From contig JALHMI010000007.1 in the NCBI GenBank assembly GCA_022844125.1, forward strand, positions 132,896-196,895: a DNA stretch of 64,000 nt, read 5' to 3'. This stretch comes from Pirellulales bacterium. Its GTDB lineage: Bacteria > Planctomycetota > Planctomycetia > Pirellulales > PALSA-1355. Position numbers and translations under genes: made by a program. Numbering within the stretch: position 1 is the first letter of the stretch; each line of letters opens with the position of its first letter. The notes under the pieces are model-generated. The model did not search any database and was not told where the DNA came from. It saw only the letters and a program-made list of their open reading frames with translations. Shown piece by piece: positions 9,507 to 19,205 of this stretch.

Positions 9507-10622
9507 CTAGGCAGACGGGTTCGCGGTTTGCTGCCGAGTCGCCGATTGATCCAAGTGGTCAGGCCGTGCTGGCAGACCCAATCGCTGCCCGCCGTAGCTA
9601 CCGCTGCTCACGCCCTTGATCCATGCCGGGTTGTCGAGATACCACTGCACGGTGCGGCGCAATCCGACATCCAGACTCGTTTGTGGGCGCCAGCCGAGTC
9701 CCCGTTGAGCCTTGGACGAATCCATTGCGTAGCGTCGGTCGTGTCCGGGGCGATCGGCAACAAAGGTGATTAGCGATGCGGACCGAGGGCCCGCCGAGTC
9801 GGGACGCAATTCGTCGACGACGGCACAAAGCTGCTCGACCAGTTGCAGGTTAGTCCTCTGGCAGTTGCCGCCAAAATTATAGACCTCGCCGGGAATACCG
9901 CTTTCAAGCGCGGCCATCAGAGCTGCACAGTGATCCTCGACGAACAACCAGTCGCGCACGTTCTGCCCGTCGCCGTAAACCGGCAGTGGTCGGCCGGACA
10001 GTGCGTTCAGAATCATCAGCGGGATCAGCTTCTCGGGGAATTGATAAGGCCCGTAGATGTTTGAACAGTTTGTCGTGATCGTCGGCAGGCCATACGTATG
10101 GTGATAGGCTCGGACAAAATGGTCCGAGGCGGCCTTCGAAGCCGAATAAGGCGAATTCGGCGCATAGGGAGCGCTTTCGGTGAATGAGCCCGTTGGTCCG
10201 AGCGAGCCATACACCTCGTCCGTTGACACGTGCAGGAAGCGAAAGACGTCGCGAGAAGCTGAGCCTCGCCCGGACCAATACTCACGAGCGGCTTCGAGCA
10301 GGTTGAATGTGCCAACGACGTTGGTTTCGACAAATGCAGCCGGGCCGTCGATGGACCGATCGACGTGCGACTCGGCCGCCAAATGAATGATGGCCACGGG
10401 CTGATGCTCGGCCAACAGGGCCGCGACCAAGGGTCGGTCGCCGATGTCCCCCTCGATGAAGTCGTGCCGTGGGCTATTGAGAACGGGAGCCAGCGACTCT
10501 AGATGGCCCGCGTAGGTCAGTTTGTCGAGGTTGATAACCCGAAAGCGGCCGGACGCAACCAGCTGGCGCACCAGGCAACTGCCAATGAAGCCCGCTCCGC
10601 CCGTAATCAAGATCGACTGCAT
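9507..10622 (-). CDS. rfbB: dTDP-glucose 4,6-dehydratase
   Basis: 371 aa from the ATG at 10622 ([15 protein letters not shown]), which puts the NAD-binding Rossmann motif GGAGFIG at residues 8-14 as in the family. An in-frame start at 10700 would add an atypical 26-residue leader. The SDR features are in order: [10 protein letters not shown] near 80, the catalytic threonine/aspartate/glutamate region [10 protein letters not shown] near 133, and the YSASKAASD catalytic Tyr-Lys pair near 160. It converts dTDP-glucose to dTDP-4-keto-6-deoxyglucose. The C-terminal ~30 residues (after SYGGQRLGL) form a Gln/Asp-rich tail beyond the usual end. First gene of an rfbB-rfbA pair. Confidence 0.96.
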   Translation of the reverse strand: MQSILITGGAGFIGSCLVRQLVASGRFRVINLDKLTYAGHLESLAPVLNSPRHDFIEGDIGDRPLVAALLAEHQPVAIIHLAAESHVDRSIDGPAAFVETNVVGTFNLLEAAREYWSGRGSASRDVFRFLHVSTDEVYGSLGPTGSFTESAPYAPNSPYSASKAASDHFVRAYHHTYGLPTITTNCSNIYGPYQFPEKLIPLMILNALSGRPLPVYGDGQNVRDWLFVEDHCAALMAALESGIPGEVYNFGGNCQRTNLQLVEQLCAVVDELRPDSAGPRSASLITFVADRPGHDRRYAMDSSKAQRGLGWRPQTSLDVGLRRTVQWYLDNPAWIKGVSSGSYGGQRLGLPARPDHLDQSATRQQTANPSA

Positions 10623-11242
10623 GCGGCAGGCCCACGTACAAGACGGCGTCGTTCGAACGCAGATTCGGACTACTTGCTCAACGAGCTCCGCAAGGTTCAC
10701 GCCTCTGCTGTATTGTAGCTTGGGCTAATTGCAATTTGGTAGCTACCCGCCATCGACAACCTTGTCGAATTTCAGGGTTGATCACGCTATCGGCTTCCGC
10801 CAGAGAACCGGTCGTCGGTTGAAAGCCCGACAAAGCAGCTATTCTGATTGGATCCTGGCACGGCTGGAAAGTGTGATCAACCGCGATGACACGACCGGCA
10901 CTGCCGTCGATGCGGCGAAAGCCGATGGCGCAACAGTGCCGAGGAGGCCAGCAGAATCGGGGCAACTGTGCGGCACTATTTGACGGACTACCTCTTTCAC
11001 GGAGACTCCACGCGTCGTGGAACGAGGCCGATCTCCTCGATCCGCTGGTCGCAGCGCAGGTTTCAAAGCCTCAAGCGGCGGTATGTAGGCCAGTAATCCC
11101 TGCCCCCGTCGCACGATGTTGCCGAGGCGGACAGAGCCGCGCGCGCCATCCTGAGATCGCGATGGCCGCGGTTGGCGGCCGCCCTGAAAGCCGCCACTGC
11201 TGGCGCAAACTGCGTCGCAATCGGCCAGCCACCCCCGAAACG
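10623..11242. other. Intergenic gap upstream of rfbB and downstream of tRNA-Ser
   Basis: About 620 bp with no supported gene. Open frames on both strands here are mutually overlapping, lack motifs and show no ribosome binding site. The rfbB promoter is expected within 10623-10760, which is locally AT-richer (around TTGTAGCTTGGGCTAATTGC), but I cannot name boxes with confidence. Confidence 0.4.
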
Positions 11243-11279
11243 AAGAAACCCCGCAAGTCGTTGGGCTTGCGGGGTTTTT
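11243..11279 (-). terminator. Intrinsic terminator after tRNA-Ser
   Basis: A perfect 9-bp stem (CCCCGCAAG at 11249-11257, CTTGCGGGG at 11266-11274) with an 8-nt loop. On the minus strand it is followed by TTTCTTCG, and on the plus strand by TTTTTG, so it could end transcription in both directions. It begins 8 bp past the 3' end of the tRNA gene, which fits a tRNA terminator. Confidence 0.85.
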
Positions 11280-11286
11280 GCGTCAG

Positions 11287-11368
11287 CGGAGGGCACGGGA
11301 CTCGAACCCGCAACCGGTTACCCGGCACGACATTTCCAGTGTCGCCGCTAGCCATTCGCTTACCCTCC
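11287..11368 (-). tRNA. tRNA-Ser (anticodon GGA)
   Basis: Minus-strand cloverleaf of 82 nt. The acceptor stem GGAGGGT pairs with GCCCTCC (one G-T), with discriminator G73, the identity base of bacterial tRNA-Ser. The anticodon arm is CGACA / CTGGAAA / TGTCG with anticodon GGA, reading UCC and UCU. A long class II variable arm (CCGG-GTAA-CCGG) is typical of tRNA-Ser. The T-arm is GCGGG-TTCGAGT-CCCGT. The 3' CCA is not encoded. The D-arm is weak (only about two pairs around GAATGGCTA) and position 8 appears to be A, not U, so the exact folding of that arm is uncertain. An intrinsic terminator follows. Confidence 0.9.
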
Positions 11369-11580
11369 GGCGGCGCCCCTGGACGCCTATGCGCCCAAAA
11401 GCATTCGAATTTTAGCCCACGCTTCGTCCGCTGCCTAGTTGGAAGCAATCCTCCGCTGCCATCGGCCTGCTGTTCGGCAAAGTCCCGTTGGAAATCGTCT
11501 TGCCCTGGCGTCCCGGTTTTGCGACCCTTCGCAACCTTTCCTGTCCACAAACCCAAACCGCCTGATGTGTGAGCCCTGTC

Positions 11581-13344
11581 ATGGATCTAAGCGGAACGAA
11601 TTCGCGGCTCAACGAGCCAACTGAATCGAGCGCCCGACCCTGGTGGCGCAGCGGAGAACTGTTGGCCCTCATCGTGCTGGTTGTTGGAATCTACTGCACG
11701 CGACTCTCGGCCGTGCCCGTGTGTGGCGAAGAATCTCGCTGGGCCACCGCCGCGCGCGAAATGATCGCCAGTGGCGATTGGGTCGTGCCGCGTCAGCAAG
11801 GCACGATCTTTCCCGAACGGCCGCCGCTCGGAAGCTGGGCGATGGCGCTCGTCGGCTTCGCGCGCGGCGAGATCGACCTGGTCGCGATCCGCCTGCCCAG
11901 CGCGCTGGCCACGCTGGCGACGGTCGTCCTGATCTTCGCCTATACCAGTCGCTGGATGACGCGCGTCGGCGCGTTCGCCGCGGCGGCTGCGTATGCGACC
12001 TTTGGGCAAGTCATGGTCCTCGGCCGCCAGGGCGAGTCCGAAGCTCTGTTCACGCTCTTCACCGGCGGCGCGCTCCTTGTCTGGCATGCCGCCTACACTG
12101 GCGGGCAGTCTCGCGCTGCCGCCTGGCTCGCCGGCTATTCACTGGCCGCCCTTGGCGCTCTGGTCAAAGGTCCGCAAGCGCCGGTCTACTTCGTCAGCGT
12201 TACCGGAATCCTCCTGCTCTGCGAGCGCAACTGGCGCTGGCTCTTCAGCCGCGAACATCTGCTCGGCATGCTCTCGTTCGCCGCAATTGTCGGAGCCTGG
12301 TTCGTGCCCTTCACGCTCTCGAATCTCGGCGCCGTCGACGACATCTGGGCGGGACTTGCCCAGGATCGCTTCACCACGCAAAACCTCGCCAGGCACATTG
12401 CATCCTATCCGTTCGAGACGTTCGGCTGCCTGCTCCCCTGGTCGCCACTGCTGCTCGCGCTGCTGAATCCTCGCGTGCTTCGCTCCATCGCCGCCGATCG
12501 TCTTCAGGTGAAGTTCCTGATCATCGCTCTTGTGGTCACGTATCCCTCGGTCTGGTTCGCGGCCGGCGCTCGCGGGCGATACTACATGCCGTTGTATCCC
12601 CTCATTGCGGTGCTTGTCGGGCTAGTCGTCGAGCACTGCGCCGTGCGGCTGGCGGCGGCGCTCGAGCAAGCCTTTTGGAAGCACTTTCAACGTGGCGCGG
12701 CGATCACCGTGGGCGTCGTCGGGCTGGCGGTTGCCCTGGCCGGCGTGCTGCCACTGCAGCCGCTCCAAGAGATCACGCAGAGCGCGAGCTTCCTCGCCCT
12801 GTGGATCCCGGCAGTCCTCGTTTCCGCAGGGCTGCTCGTTTGGGCGTCGCAAGGCCGCAATGGTTTTCGCACGAAAGTCGCCGTGACGTCGCTGGCCGCG
12901 TTTCTTGCGGTCGCAAACACGGGGCTGCTCGTCAATCAGCGTGTGCACAAGGCTCATAACCTCGATCCGATTGTGGCCCAGCTCAAACAGCAACTTGAAG
13001 ACGGCCAGCTCGTCAGCCTGGGCCGCGTCTATCATCGCTTCGCCTACGAGTTCGACGAACCGATTCCGCAGGTCGATTGGCCAATCAAGTCCAGCGACTT
13101 GCCCCCCGACGTCGAGTACTTCTGCTTCGACCGCCGGCCAGGCGATACGTCCGAGTCGCGCAGCGGTAGCGACGCCCGGGTACCGTTCTCAACGCCCGGC
13201 ACCCTGCCCTTCCAGTGGGAAGAGGTCGCCACGATTCCGTGCGACCCCGTGCAGCGAGAGGTGCACAACCGCTCGGTCGTGATCGGCCGCGTCGTGCGAC
13301 CTACCGTCGTGGCTTCCATGCCGGACCAGCCGAGGCGACGCTAG
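11581..13344 (+). CDS. Membrane glycosyltransferase, GT39/ArnT-like (PMT_2)
   Basis: 587 aa from the ATG at 11581 (MDLSGTNS); a GTG four codons upstream is also in frame. A first membrane helix at ~29-45 is followed by the periplasmic catalytic loop with the acidic motif GEESRWATAAREM near residue 47, the counterpart of the D/E-containing loop of lipid-linked sugar transferases. WVVPRQQGTIFPERPPLGSW follows, as in ArnT-like enzymes. About ten further hydrophobic helices and a soluble C-terminal domain (~430-587) complete the fold. It should move a sugar from an undecaprenyl- or polyprenyl-phosphate carrier to lipid or protein at the outer face of the inner membrane; the acceptor is unknown. 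It converges with rho, whose stop is 4 bp away. Confidence 0.88.
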   Translation: MDLSGTNSRLNEPTESSARPWWRSGELLALIVLVVGIYCTRLSAVPVCGEESRWATAAREMIASGDWVVPRQQGTIFPERPPLGSWAMALVGFARGEIDLVAIRLPSALATLATVVLIFAYTSRWMTRVGAFAAAAAYATFGQVMVLGRQGESEALFTLFTGGALLVWHAAYTGGQSRAAAWLAGYSLAALGALVKGPQAPVYFVSVTGILLLCERNWRWLFSREHLLGMLSFAAIVGAWFVPFTLSNLGAVDDIWAGLAQDRFTTQNLARHIASYPFETFGCLLPWSPLLLALLNPRVLRSIAADRLQVKFLIIALVVTYPSVWFAAGARGRYYMPLYPLIAVLVGLVVEHCAVRLAAALEQAFWKHFQRGAAITVGVVGLAVALAGVLPLQPLQEITQSASFLALWIPAVLVSAGLLVWASQGRNGFRTKVAVTSLAAFLAVANTGLLVNQRVHKAHNLDPIVAQLKQQLEDGQLVSLGRVYHRFAYEFDEPIPQVDWPIKSSDLPPDVEYFCFDRRPGDTSESRSGSDARVPFSTPGTLPFQWEEVATIPCDPVQREVHNRSVVIGRVVRPTVVASMPDQPRRR

Positions 13345-13348
13345 GCTT

Positions 13349-14698
13349 TTAGTCCACCTGCGCGCCGCTGATCAACTTGATGAACTCGCGGTTCGACTTG
13401 AACTTCGCCAGCTTGCTCGTGAGCTGCTCCATCGCATCGACGTGATGCATCGTGGACAGCGTTCGCCGAAGCATATTCACGGCGTGCAGCGTCTCGGGAT
13501 CGAGCAGCTTTTCCTCACGGCGAGTACCCGACTGCGAGATGTCAATGGCGGGCCATACACGGCGGTCGGACAGCTTGCGATCCAGCACCAGTTCCATGTT
13601 GCCGGTGCCCTTAAACTCCTGGAAGATCAGCTCGTCCATCCGGCTGCCGGTGTCCACCAGCGCGGTCGCGACAATCGTCAACGAGCCGCCTTCTTCGAAC
13701 ACGCGGGCCGTGGCGAACAGCTTCTTGGGAATGTCGAGCGCCTTAATGTCCACGCCGCCCGACATCGTCCGGCCCGTGTTGCCGACCCATTTGTTGAAGG
13801 CCCGGGCCATGCGGGTGATCGAGTCCATCAAGAGGAACACGTCTTTGCCCATTTCGGCCAGTCGTTTGGCGCGTTCCACCACGAGTTGCGACAGCCGGAC
13901 ATGGCTTTCCACGTCGCGATCGAGACTGCTGGCGATCACGTCGCCCTTCACGCAGCGCCGCATGTCCGTCACTTCCTCAGGCCGCTCGTCGATAAGCAGC
14001 ATGATCAGCGTCAGTTCCGGATAATTGGTCGCGATTGCGTTGGCAATGTGCTGCAAGAGGAACGTCTTGCCGGTCCGCGGCGGAGCGACAATCAACGCTC
14101 GCTGCCCCTTGCCCAGCGGCGTGAGCAAGTCCATCACCCGCGTGCTGATCGGGGTGGGGCCGGTCTCGAGCTTAAGCCAACTCTCGGGGTTGATCGGCGT
14201 CAAGGCGTCGAAGCTCTTCACGTTCACATAGTCTTCCGGCTTCATGCCATCGACGTCGACGATTTCGCGAACGCGCGGGCCCTGCTGCTTGCGGGCCTGC
14301 TGCACCATCGCGTTGATCATCACGCCTTCACGCAGGCCAAACTTCTCAATCATCGTGCCCGGCACGAAGGGATCGGTCCGTTCGCGGAGGTAGTTGGTAT
14401 CCGGGTTGCGCAAGAATCCATAGCCATTGGGGTGCAGTTCGAGCACGCCTGAGCCAGGCTCGATGACGCCCGGTTCGCCGTTGTCGGCCGCGATCTCGGC
14501 ATCGCTCATCGGCGGTCGATCGCCTTGATCGCGTGGCCCGCCATAGCGACGTCCACCGCGACCGCGCATCCGGCCGTTTTGTGGCCCGCCGCCACCACCA
14601 CCACCACCGCCACCACCACCGCCACCACCACCGCCGCCGCCACCCGGTCCTCCCATGCCGCCACGACCGCGAGAACGACCTTTCTTGCGCTTACCCAT
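13349..14698 (-). CDS. rho: Transcription termination factor Rho with polyglycine N-terminus
   Basis: 449 aa. The first ~80 residues are basic and glycine-rich (GKRKKGRSRGRGG, a run of about 20 Gly broken by one Pro, then RMRGRGGRRYGG). This replaces the usual N-terminal helical part and may bind RNA. The cold-shock-like RNA-binding domain follows (SGVLELHPNGYGFLRNP near 85). The ATPase has Walker A APPRTGKTFLL near 208, Walker B LIMLLIDERPEEV near 233, the Q-loop/R-loop region (FNKWVGNTGRTMSGGVD) and the C-terminal SNREFIKLISG. A hexameric RNA helicase that ends transcription. The glycine run is encoded by a GGT/GGC trinucleotide repeat (14590-14645). It has an unusually long leader with a perfect hairpin. 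Confidence 0.97.
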   Translation of the reverse strand: MGKRKKGRSRGRGGMGGPGGGGGGGGGGGGGGGGGGGGPQNGRMRGRGGRRYGGPRDQGDRPPMSDAEIAADNGEPGVIEPGSGVLELHPNGYGFLRNPDTNYLRERTDPFVPGTMIEKFGLREGVMINAMVQQARKQQGPRVREIVDVDGMKPEDYVNVKSFDALTPINPESWLKLETGPTPISTRVMDLLTPLGKGQRALIVAPPRTGKTFLLQHIANAIATNYPELTLIMLLIDERPEEVTDMRRCVKGDVIASSLDRDVESHVRLSQLVVERAKRLAEMGKDVFLLMDSITRMARAFNKWVGNTGRTMSGGVDIKALDIPKKLFATARVFEEGGSLTIVATALVDTGSRMDELIFQEFKGTGNMELVLDRKLSDRRVWPAIDISQSGTRREEKLLDPETLHAVNMLRRTLSTMHHVDAMEQLTSKLAKFKSNREFIKLISGAQVD

Positions 14699-15772
14699 TG
14701 AATCTCACCTGATAAGAGAGCCGCCGCGACTCCCGACGGCGCGCGAAACGAGCGCGCAGCGGAGAAGCATCAGCCAGTACACGTGGCGGTTCAGCGTCGA
14801 TGCCGAATGCCCTGTCAAAAGAAGCCAATTCTCGTCACGCGACGAGAACCGAATGTTGACCCTCGCACAGACCCACCAGGAAACCCTGTCGCACCAGAAA
14901 ACCCTGGTTCGTCCCAGGAAGGTGAAAATCTGCGTCACCCAGGCTTTCCCTGAGCGAACACGGAACGGCCGGTCTACGCGGCGCGGCCGTTCAACGAAAT
15001 TAAACTCGTGCAAACGTTGAGCCGAATGCTGCCGACAGTGCGCTTGCGAAACGCCCACAAGCACTTCGGATATTACCAATCGCGAATTACATTCGCGTTC
15101 CTTGCCTGCTCACGCGTCGCAGGCAACCATCCTTCCCGTGAAAGTCTGACGAAAACTCGCCAAGCTGTTTCGAGCCGAGCCAAGCGCCACCGGTGTGATG
15201 CCGCTTCGCCCTTGCCTTCTAGCGGGAGCTGGTAATCCAGAAGCGTCTCTTACCCCAACCTACGAAGAAGCCACAAGCGCGCTAGCGTCGGGCAACTTGA
15301 AACCTTGGGGAGGCCCACTGGTTCGTCGTTACGACGTCCACGCCAGGATCTCCGGAAGCTTCCACAGGGAGTTCACGCGACTCTGTGTCGCGGAGCTACT
15401 TTGCGGATTCACAACCGGCGAGGCGTGCCAGGTGGGCCGCGGCGTCTGCCTGCACGGCAGAACTTAAAACTACGGACATCTTAGTCATCTCTCGACCGAT
15501 GTCAAGCGACCAATCGAGCCAGAATCTGGCAGTCTGGGAAGTTTTTTCCACTGACTGCGTTGACTTTAACGCTGGCAACGCTGGATCAGTCTCGAATGGT
15601 CTTCCGACGTCCCGCAGCGAGTGTCCGCCCGCATTATCACTACGATTCCTTTCCAGGCTGCGTTCGGCAATCTTTGGCCAGCCCGCAACTTTTACACAAC
15701 TAGGTCGCTCGTTAGGACCGATACAGCCCTCAGATAGGCTCATTTTCACGATTCGCCGGGGGAGTGTTTCCG
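14699..15772. other. 1.07-kb divergent intergenic region between rho and the thioredoxin-like gene
   Basis: Divergent promoters for rho (minus) and the thioredoxin/YHS gene (plus) should lie here. No gene is supported: the open frames have no motif and conflict with each other. A perfect 8-bp hairpin, TTCTCGTC-ACGC-GACGAGAA, lies at 14829-14848, 131 nt upstream of the rho start and inside its presumed leader. The stretch around 15470-15700 is AT-richer than its surroundings and is the best place for the plus-strand promoter. A GGGGGAG ribosome site at 15757-15763 selects the ATG at 15773. Confidence 0.5.
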
Positions 15773-17167
15773 ATGCGGGCGATGCTACGAACCACGACCG
15801 TCTGCCTTGTCCTGGCCGCCTGTGCCACGGCCCTGGCCGACAACCAAATGCCTTGGCAACCGGACCTGGAAACCGCCAAACGCGTGGCTGCTCAGTCGAA
15901 TCGCCTCGTGCTGATTCACTTCTGGGCCCCCTGGTGCCGACCGTGCATGCGTATGGAGCAAGACGTTTTCTCCAAGCCCGAAACGGCCAAGGCGCTCGAG
16001 GCCAATTTTGTGCTCGTCAAGTTGAATGCCGATGACGCCCCGGGTACCGCTCGGCTGTACGGCGTCTCGAGCCTGCCGTCGGATGTCATCACGCTGCCCA
16101 ACGGTCGTTTGGTTTCGCAATTGCAAAGCCCGCCGACCGCGTCGCAATACGTTCAGATGATGAACCGCGCCGCCGATGGACACCGCTCGCTCGCGCGTCG
16201 CCAGTCAACCGAGGTCAGCGCTGTCGGCGCTCCGCTCGGTGCGCCTCAGCCGGAAGCCGCGCCGCCAGCGTCCACCACGCCGATCACGTCGCCGCCAGTG
16301 GCCAACGTCGCGGAGGCGAGAGCCCCGGCCGCGCCACCCGCAGGTGGTGACCCATACGCCGACTTTTTCCCCACGGCGCAGACGGCCAGCACCACGGCTG
16401 GGCCATCTGCACCTGCCGGTGCGGTCACCCCCGCACAGGCCTACGCTCCGCCGGCCGCGCCCATGCAACCGGTGGCGCAAGCAGGGCCGGTCGATCCCTA
16501 TGCCCAGCCAGCGGGGCCTGCGGCCGATCCCTATGCAACCGCGCCGGCCGCTCCTCAAGCAGCTTCGCCAGTGCATCCTTACGCGGCGCCAATGGCTCCG
16601 CCGGCTGTTGATCGCTACTCCACGGTCTCCGCGCCGCCCAATCCATACGCTGCACCGCCGACGGCGCCGCCCGCTGCTGCGCCTGTCGCTTCGCCGCAAA
16701 CGCCAGCTCCGCAAACGCCAGCTCCGCAAGCGGCCACCGCGCTTTATCAACCGCAAGTGCATCTGCCGCAGCTCCCGCCCGGCTGTCCGCCGGTCGCGCT
16801 CGACGGCAACTGTGCGGTCACGCTCGTGGAACGCAAACGCTATGCGGTCGGACACACCAGCTTCGGCGCCGTCCACCGCGGCCGCACCTACCTGTTCCTC
16901 GGCCCGCAAGAACGCGATAAGTTCCTGGCGGATCCCGATCGGTTCAGCCCCGTGCTTTCGGGCCTCGATCCGGTCCATGCCATCGACAACCAGCAGTCCG
17001 TACCGGGCAAACGCGAGTATGGCGTGTTCGGCGCGGACGGCAGAATCTACCTGTTCGCCGACGAAGCGTCGCGGGCCAAGTTCGAGCAGAACGAGCAGCA
17101 CTACACCGCCGCCGCGAGCCAGGTCCTCGGTCAGCCGACCTACCAGGCCATGCGTCCCACGCCGTAA
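15773..17167 (+). CDS. Secreted thioredoxin-fold protein with Pro/Ala linker and YHS-like C-terminus
   Basis: 464 aa; the ATG at 15773 is preferred because GGGGGAG sits 9 nt upstream (a GTG at 15764 overlaps that site). A signal peptide ends near ATALA (residue ~22). The thioredoxin fold runs to about residue 130 with the redox motif WAPWCRPC near residue 50 and the cis-Pro region SSLPSDVI. A low-complexity Pro/Ala/Gln linker with repeated DPYA-type motifs spans ~150-325. The last ~120 residues carry two copies of a YHS-like pattern (PVALDGNCAVTL... GRTYLFLGPQERDKFLADPDRFSP, then REYGVFGADGRIYLFADEASRAKFEQN), which often binds metal or cofactors. Likely a periplasmic disulfide or metal-handling protein; its target is unknown. 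Confidence 0.85.
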   Translation: MRAMLRTTTVCLVLAACATALADNQMPWQPDLETAKRVAAQSNRLVLIHFWAPWCRPCMRMEQDVFSKPETAKALEANFVLVKLNADDAPGTARLYGVSSLPSDVITLPNGRLVSQLQSPPTASQYVQMMNRAADGHRSLARRQSTEVSAVGAPLGAPQPEAAPPASTTPITSPPVANVAEARAPAAPPAGGDPYADFFPTAQTASTTAGPSAPAGAVTPAQAYAPPAAPMQPVAQAGPVDPYAQPAGPAADPYATAPAAPQAASPVHPYAAPMAPPAVDRYSTVSAPPNPYAAPPTAPPAAAPVASPQTPAPQTPAPQAATALYQPQVHLPQLPPGCPPVALDGNCAVTLVERKRYAVGHTSFGAVHRGRTYLFLGPQERDKFLADPDRFSPVLSGLDPVHAIDNQQSVPGKREYGVFGADGRIYLFADEASRAKFEQNEQHYTAAASQVLGQPTYQAMRPTP

Positions 17168-17174
17168 GGATTCA

Positions 17175-17219
17175 GGGCCAACGGCCCGGTACTGCGTTAG
17201 CCAGGGCCAGCGGCCCTGG
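17175..17219. repeat. Pair of GGCC-rich hairpins
   Basis: Two short palindromes follow the thioredoxin-like gene: GGGCC-AAC-GGCCC (17175-17187) and the perfect CCAGGGCC-AGC-GGCCCTGG (17201-17219). Both show the same design, inverted GGCC arms around AAC or AGC, suggesting two copies of one element. They may also act as a factor-dependent terminator. The remaining gap to 17584 shows no gene. Confidence 0.5.
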
Positions 17220-17584
17220 AATCTAGGCGGACACGAGAGCCGAAGAGGCCCATCGGGGCGTTCTGAAAGGCACTCCAATCGTCGACGGACATGGATCCAA
17301 CCGCTCTATGCCAATGCAAGCGCGCAAAGCCATCTTGGGATCCGCTTGGTTGCGTCGCGATTGCCCACCAAACCAATCGATTCAGTCTCGACCGTCCAAA
17401 GATACGTGAAGACATCTTCTACGGTGGCTGGCTCAACAACAGGACGCACAGACCGGCAACATACGAGTCGGTATTCGCCCCAGGTGAGTGCGGATTCTCC
17501 AATGCCAATGGGAACCCATTGGGTGTGCACCGCGTCGCGGAGGTTTTTCTAGAGTTCGTTCATCGAGTGCTGGATTGGGCGACG

Positions 17585-19081
17585 TTAATGCGATTCCCAA
17601 TCGCGCGACCGACCAACCGCTTTTTGCCACATCGCATAGCGGCTTTCGCGATCCGTGTCTCCCAGCGCGGGTTTGAACTGCTGGTCCAGAATCCAGTTCT
17701 TGGCGATCTCCCGTTCGTCTTTCCAATAGCCGACCGCCAGACCTGCCAGATACGCCGCGCCGAGAGCCGTCGTCTCGGAAACCTGCGGCCGCCGAACCGT
17801 CGTGCCCAGCAGGTCGGACTGAAACTGCATCAGCCGGTTGTTGACGCTCGCACCGCCATCGACCTTTAGCTCATTGAGCTTCAACCCGCTGTCGCGCTGC
17901 ATCGCATCGACCAGATCGCGAGATTGAAACGCCATCGATTCGATCGCGGCCAGGGCAATGTGCGCTGCCGTGGTGCCGCGCGTGATCCCCACGATCGTGC
18001 CCCGGGCATAGGGATCCCAATACGGTGCGCCAAGTCCCACGAACGCTGGCACCAGGTACACGCCGTGCGTGTCGTCGACTTGTGCCGCCAGGCGTTCGAC
18101 GTCCACGGACTTCTCGATGATTTTTAGCCCGTCGCGCAGCCATTGCACGACCGCGCCGCCAATGAACACGCCTCCTTCCAGGCAGTATGTGATTTTGCCG
18201 CCGAGCCCCCAGCCGATGGTCGTCAGCAGACGATTCTGCGAGGCCACAGCTTCGTGCCCCGTGTTCATCAGCAGGAAACAGCCCGTGCCGTAAGTGTTCT
18301 TCGCACTGCCGGGCTCGAAACAGGCCTGCCCGAATGTCGCCGCCTGTTGATCGCCGGCGCAACCCGTGATGGGAATCGCGCCGCCCAGCCATTTGGCGGT
18401 TGCTTCGCCGAGTTGGCCACTGGAGGGTTTCACCTCGGGCAGCATCGCCCGCGGAATTTTCAGAATCGCCAGCAGCTCGTCGTCCCAGTCGAGCTTGTGA
18501 ATGTTGTAGATCAACGTGCGGCTGGCATTGCTGTAATCGGTTACGTGCGCGCGGCCCTCGGTCAGCCGCCAGATCAGCCAGGTATCGACCGTGCCGAAAA
18601 GTACTTCGCCACGCTCGGCTCGCTCGCGCAGTCCCGGAATCGTATCGAGCAGATAAGCGATCTTGGTGGCCGAGAAGTACGCATCGACCACCAGGCCGGT
18701 CTTCTCGCGGAACTTCTCCTCGAGCCCCTCGGCCTTCAGCCGATCGCAAATCGGCGCCGTGATCCGGCTTTGCCAGACGATCGCGTTCGCCACCGGTGTG
18801 CCGGTCGCTTTCTCCCACAGGATCGTCGTTTCGCGCTGATTAGTGATGCCCATCGCCGCGATGTCGCCGGCAGTGAGCTTCGCCTGCGCCAGGGCTTCCT
18901 TCGCCACGCTGAGTTGCGACGACCAGATCGCCTCGGGATCGTGTTCAACGTGTCCCGGCGAGGGCAGAATCTGCTCGAACTCCTGCTGCGCCACCGAGAC
19001 GATCGCGCCGTCGTGACCGAAGACGATCGCTCGGCTTGAAGTGGTTCCCTGGTCCAGCGCAAGAATGTATTTGCCCGCCAT
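17585..19081 (-). CDS. glpK: Glycerol kinase
   Basis: 498 aa, the family length. It phosphorylates glycerol to sn-glycerol-3-phosphate with ATP in the cytoplasm. FGGY-family features in order: [14 protein letters not shown] at residues 6-19 (phosphate 1 loop), [14 protein letters not shown] near 82, the glycerol-binding AIVWQSR near 101, [13 protein letters not shown] near 242, [14 protein letters not shown] near 264, and the second ATP motif with [16 protein letters not shown] near 410. It lies 124 bp downstream of glpD on the same strand, so glycerol is probably phosphorylated and oxidised by one transcription unit. No glycerol facilitator is in the window. Confidence 0.97.
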   Translation of the reverse strand: MAGKYILALDQGTTSSRAIVFGHDGAIVSVAQQEFEQILPSPGHVEHDPEAIWSSQLSVAKEALAQAKLTAGDIAAMGITNQRETTILWEKATGTPVANAIVWQSRITAPICDRLKAEGLEEKFREKTGLVVDAYFSATKIAYLLDTIPGLRERAERGEVLFGTVDTWLIWRLTEGRAHVTDYSNASRTLIYNIHKLDWDDELLAILKIPRAMLPEVKPSSGQLGEATAKWLGGAIPITGCAGDQQAATFGQACFEPGSAKNTYGTGCFLLMNTGHEAVASQNRLLTTIGWGLGGKITYCLEGGVFIGGAVVQWLRDGLKIIEKSVDVERLAAQVDDTHGVYLVPAFVGLGAPYWDPYARGTIVGITRGTTAAHIALAAIESMAFQSRDLVDAMQRDSGLKLNELKVDGGASVNNRLMQFQSDLLGTTVRRPQVSETTALGAAYLAGLAVGYWKDEREIAKNWILDQQFKPALGDTDRESRYAMWQKAVGRSRDWESH

Positions 19082-19205
19082 ACGTCCGCCTTTGCTGAGA
19101 AGTGCCCGAAGAGCTTATCTGCCGGCGCGCCGTCCGCGCGACGGAAGAGTTGCCCCGTATTGGAATCGTGCGCAGCGGTGCGTTCAAGTCCCAGACCTAA
19201 GGGAC

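Noticed and set aside
14699-15467. Several small ORFs (75-124 codons) between rho and the thioredoxin-like gene
   Set aside because: They overlap on both strands, have Arg/Ser-rich antisense-like composition and no ribosome sites.
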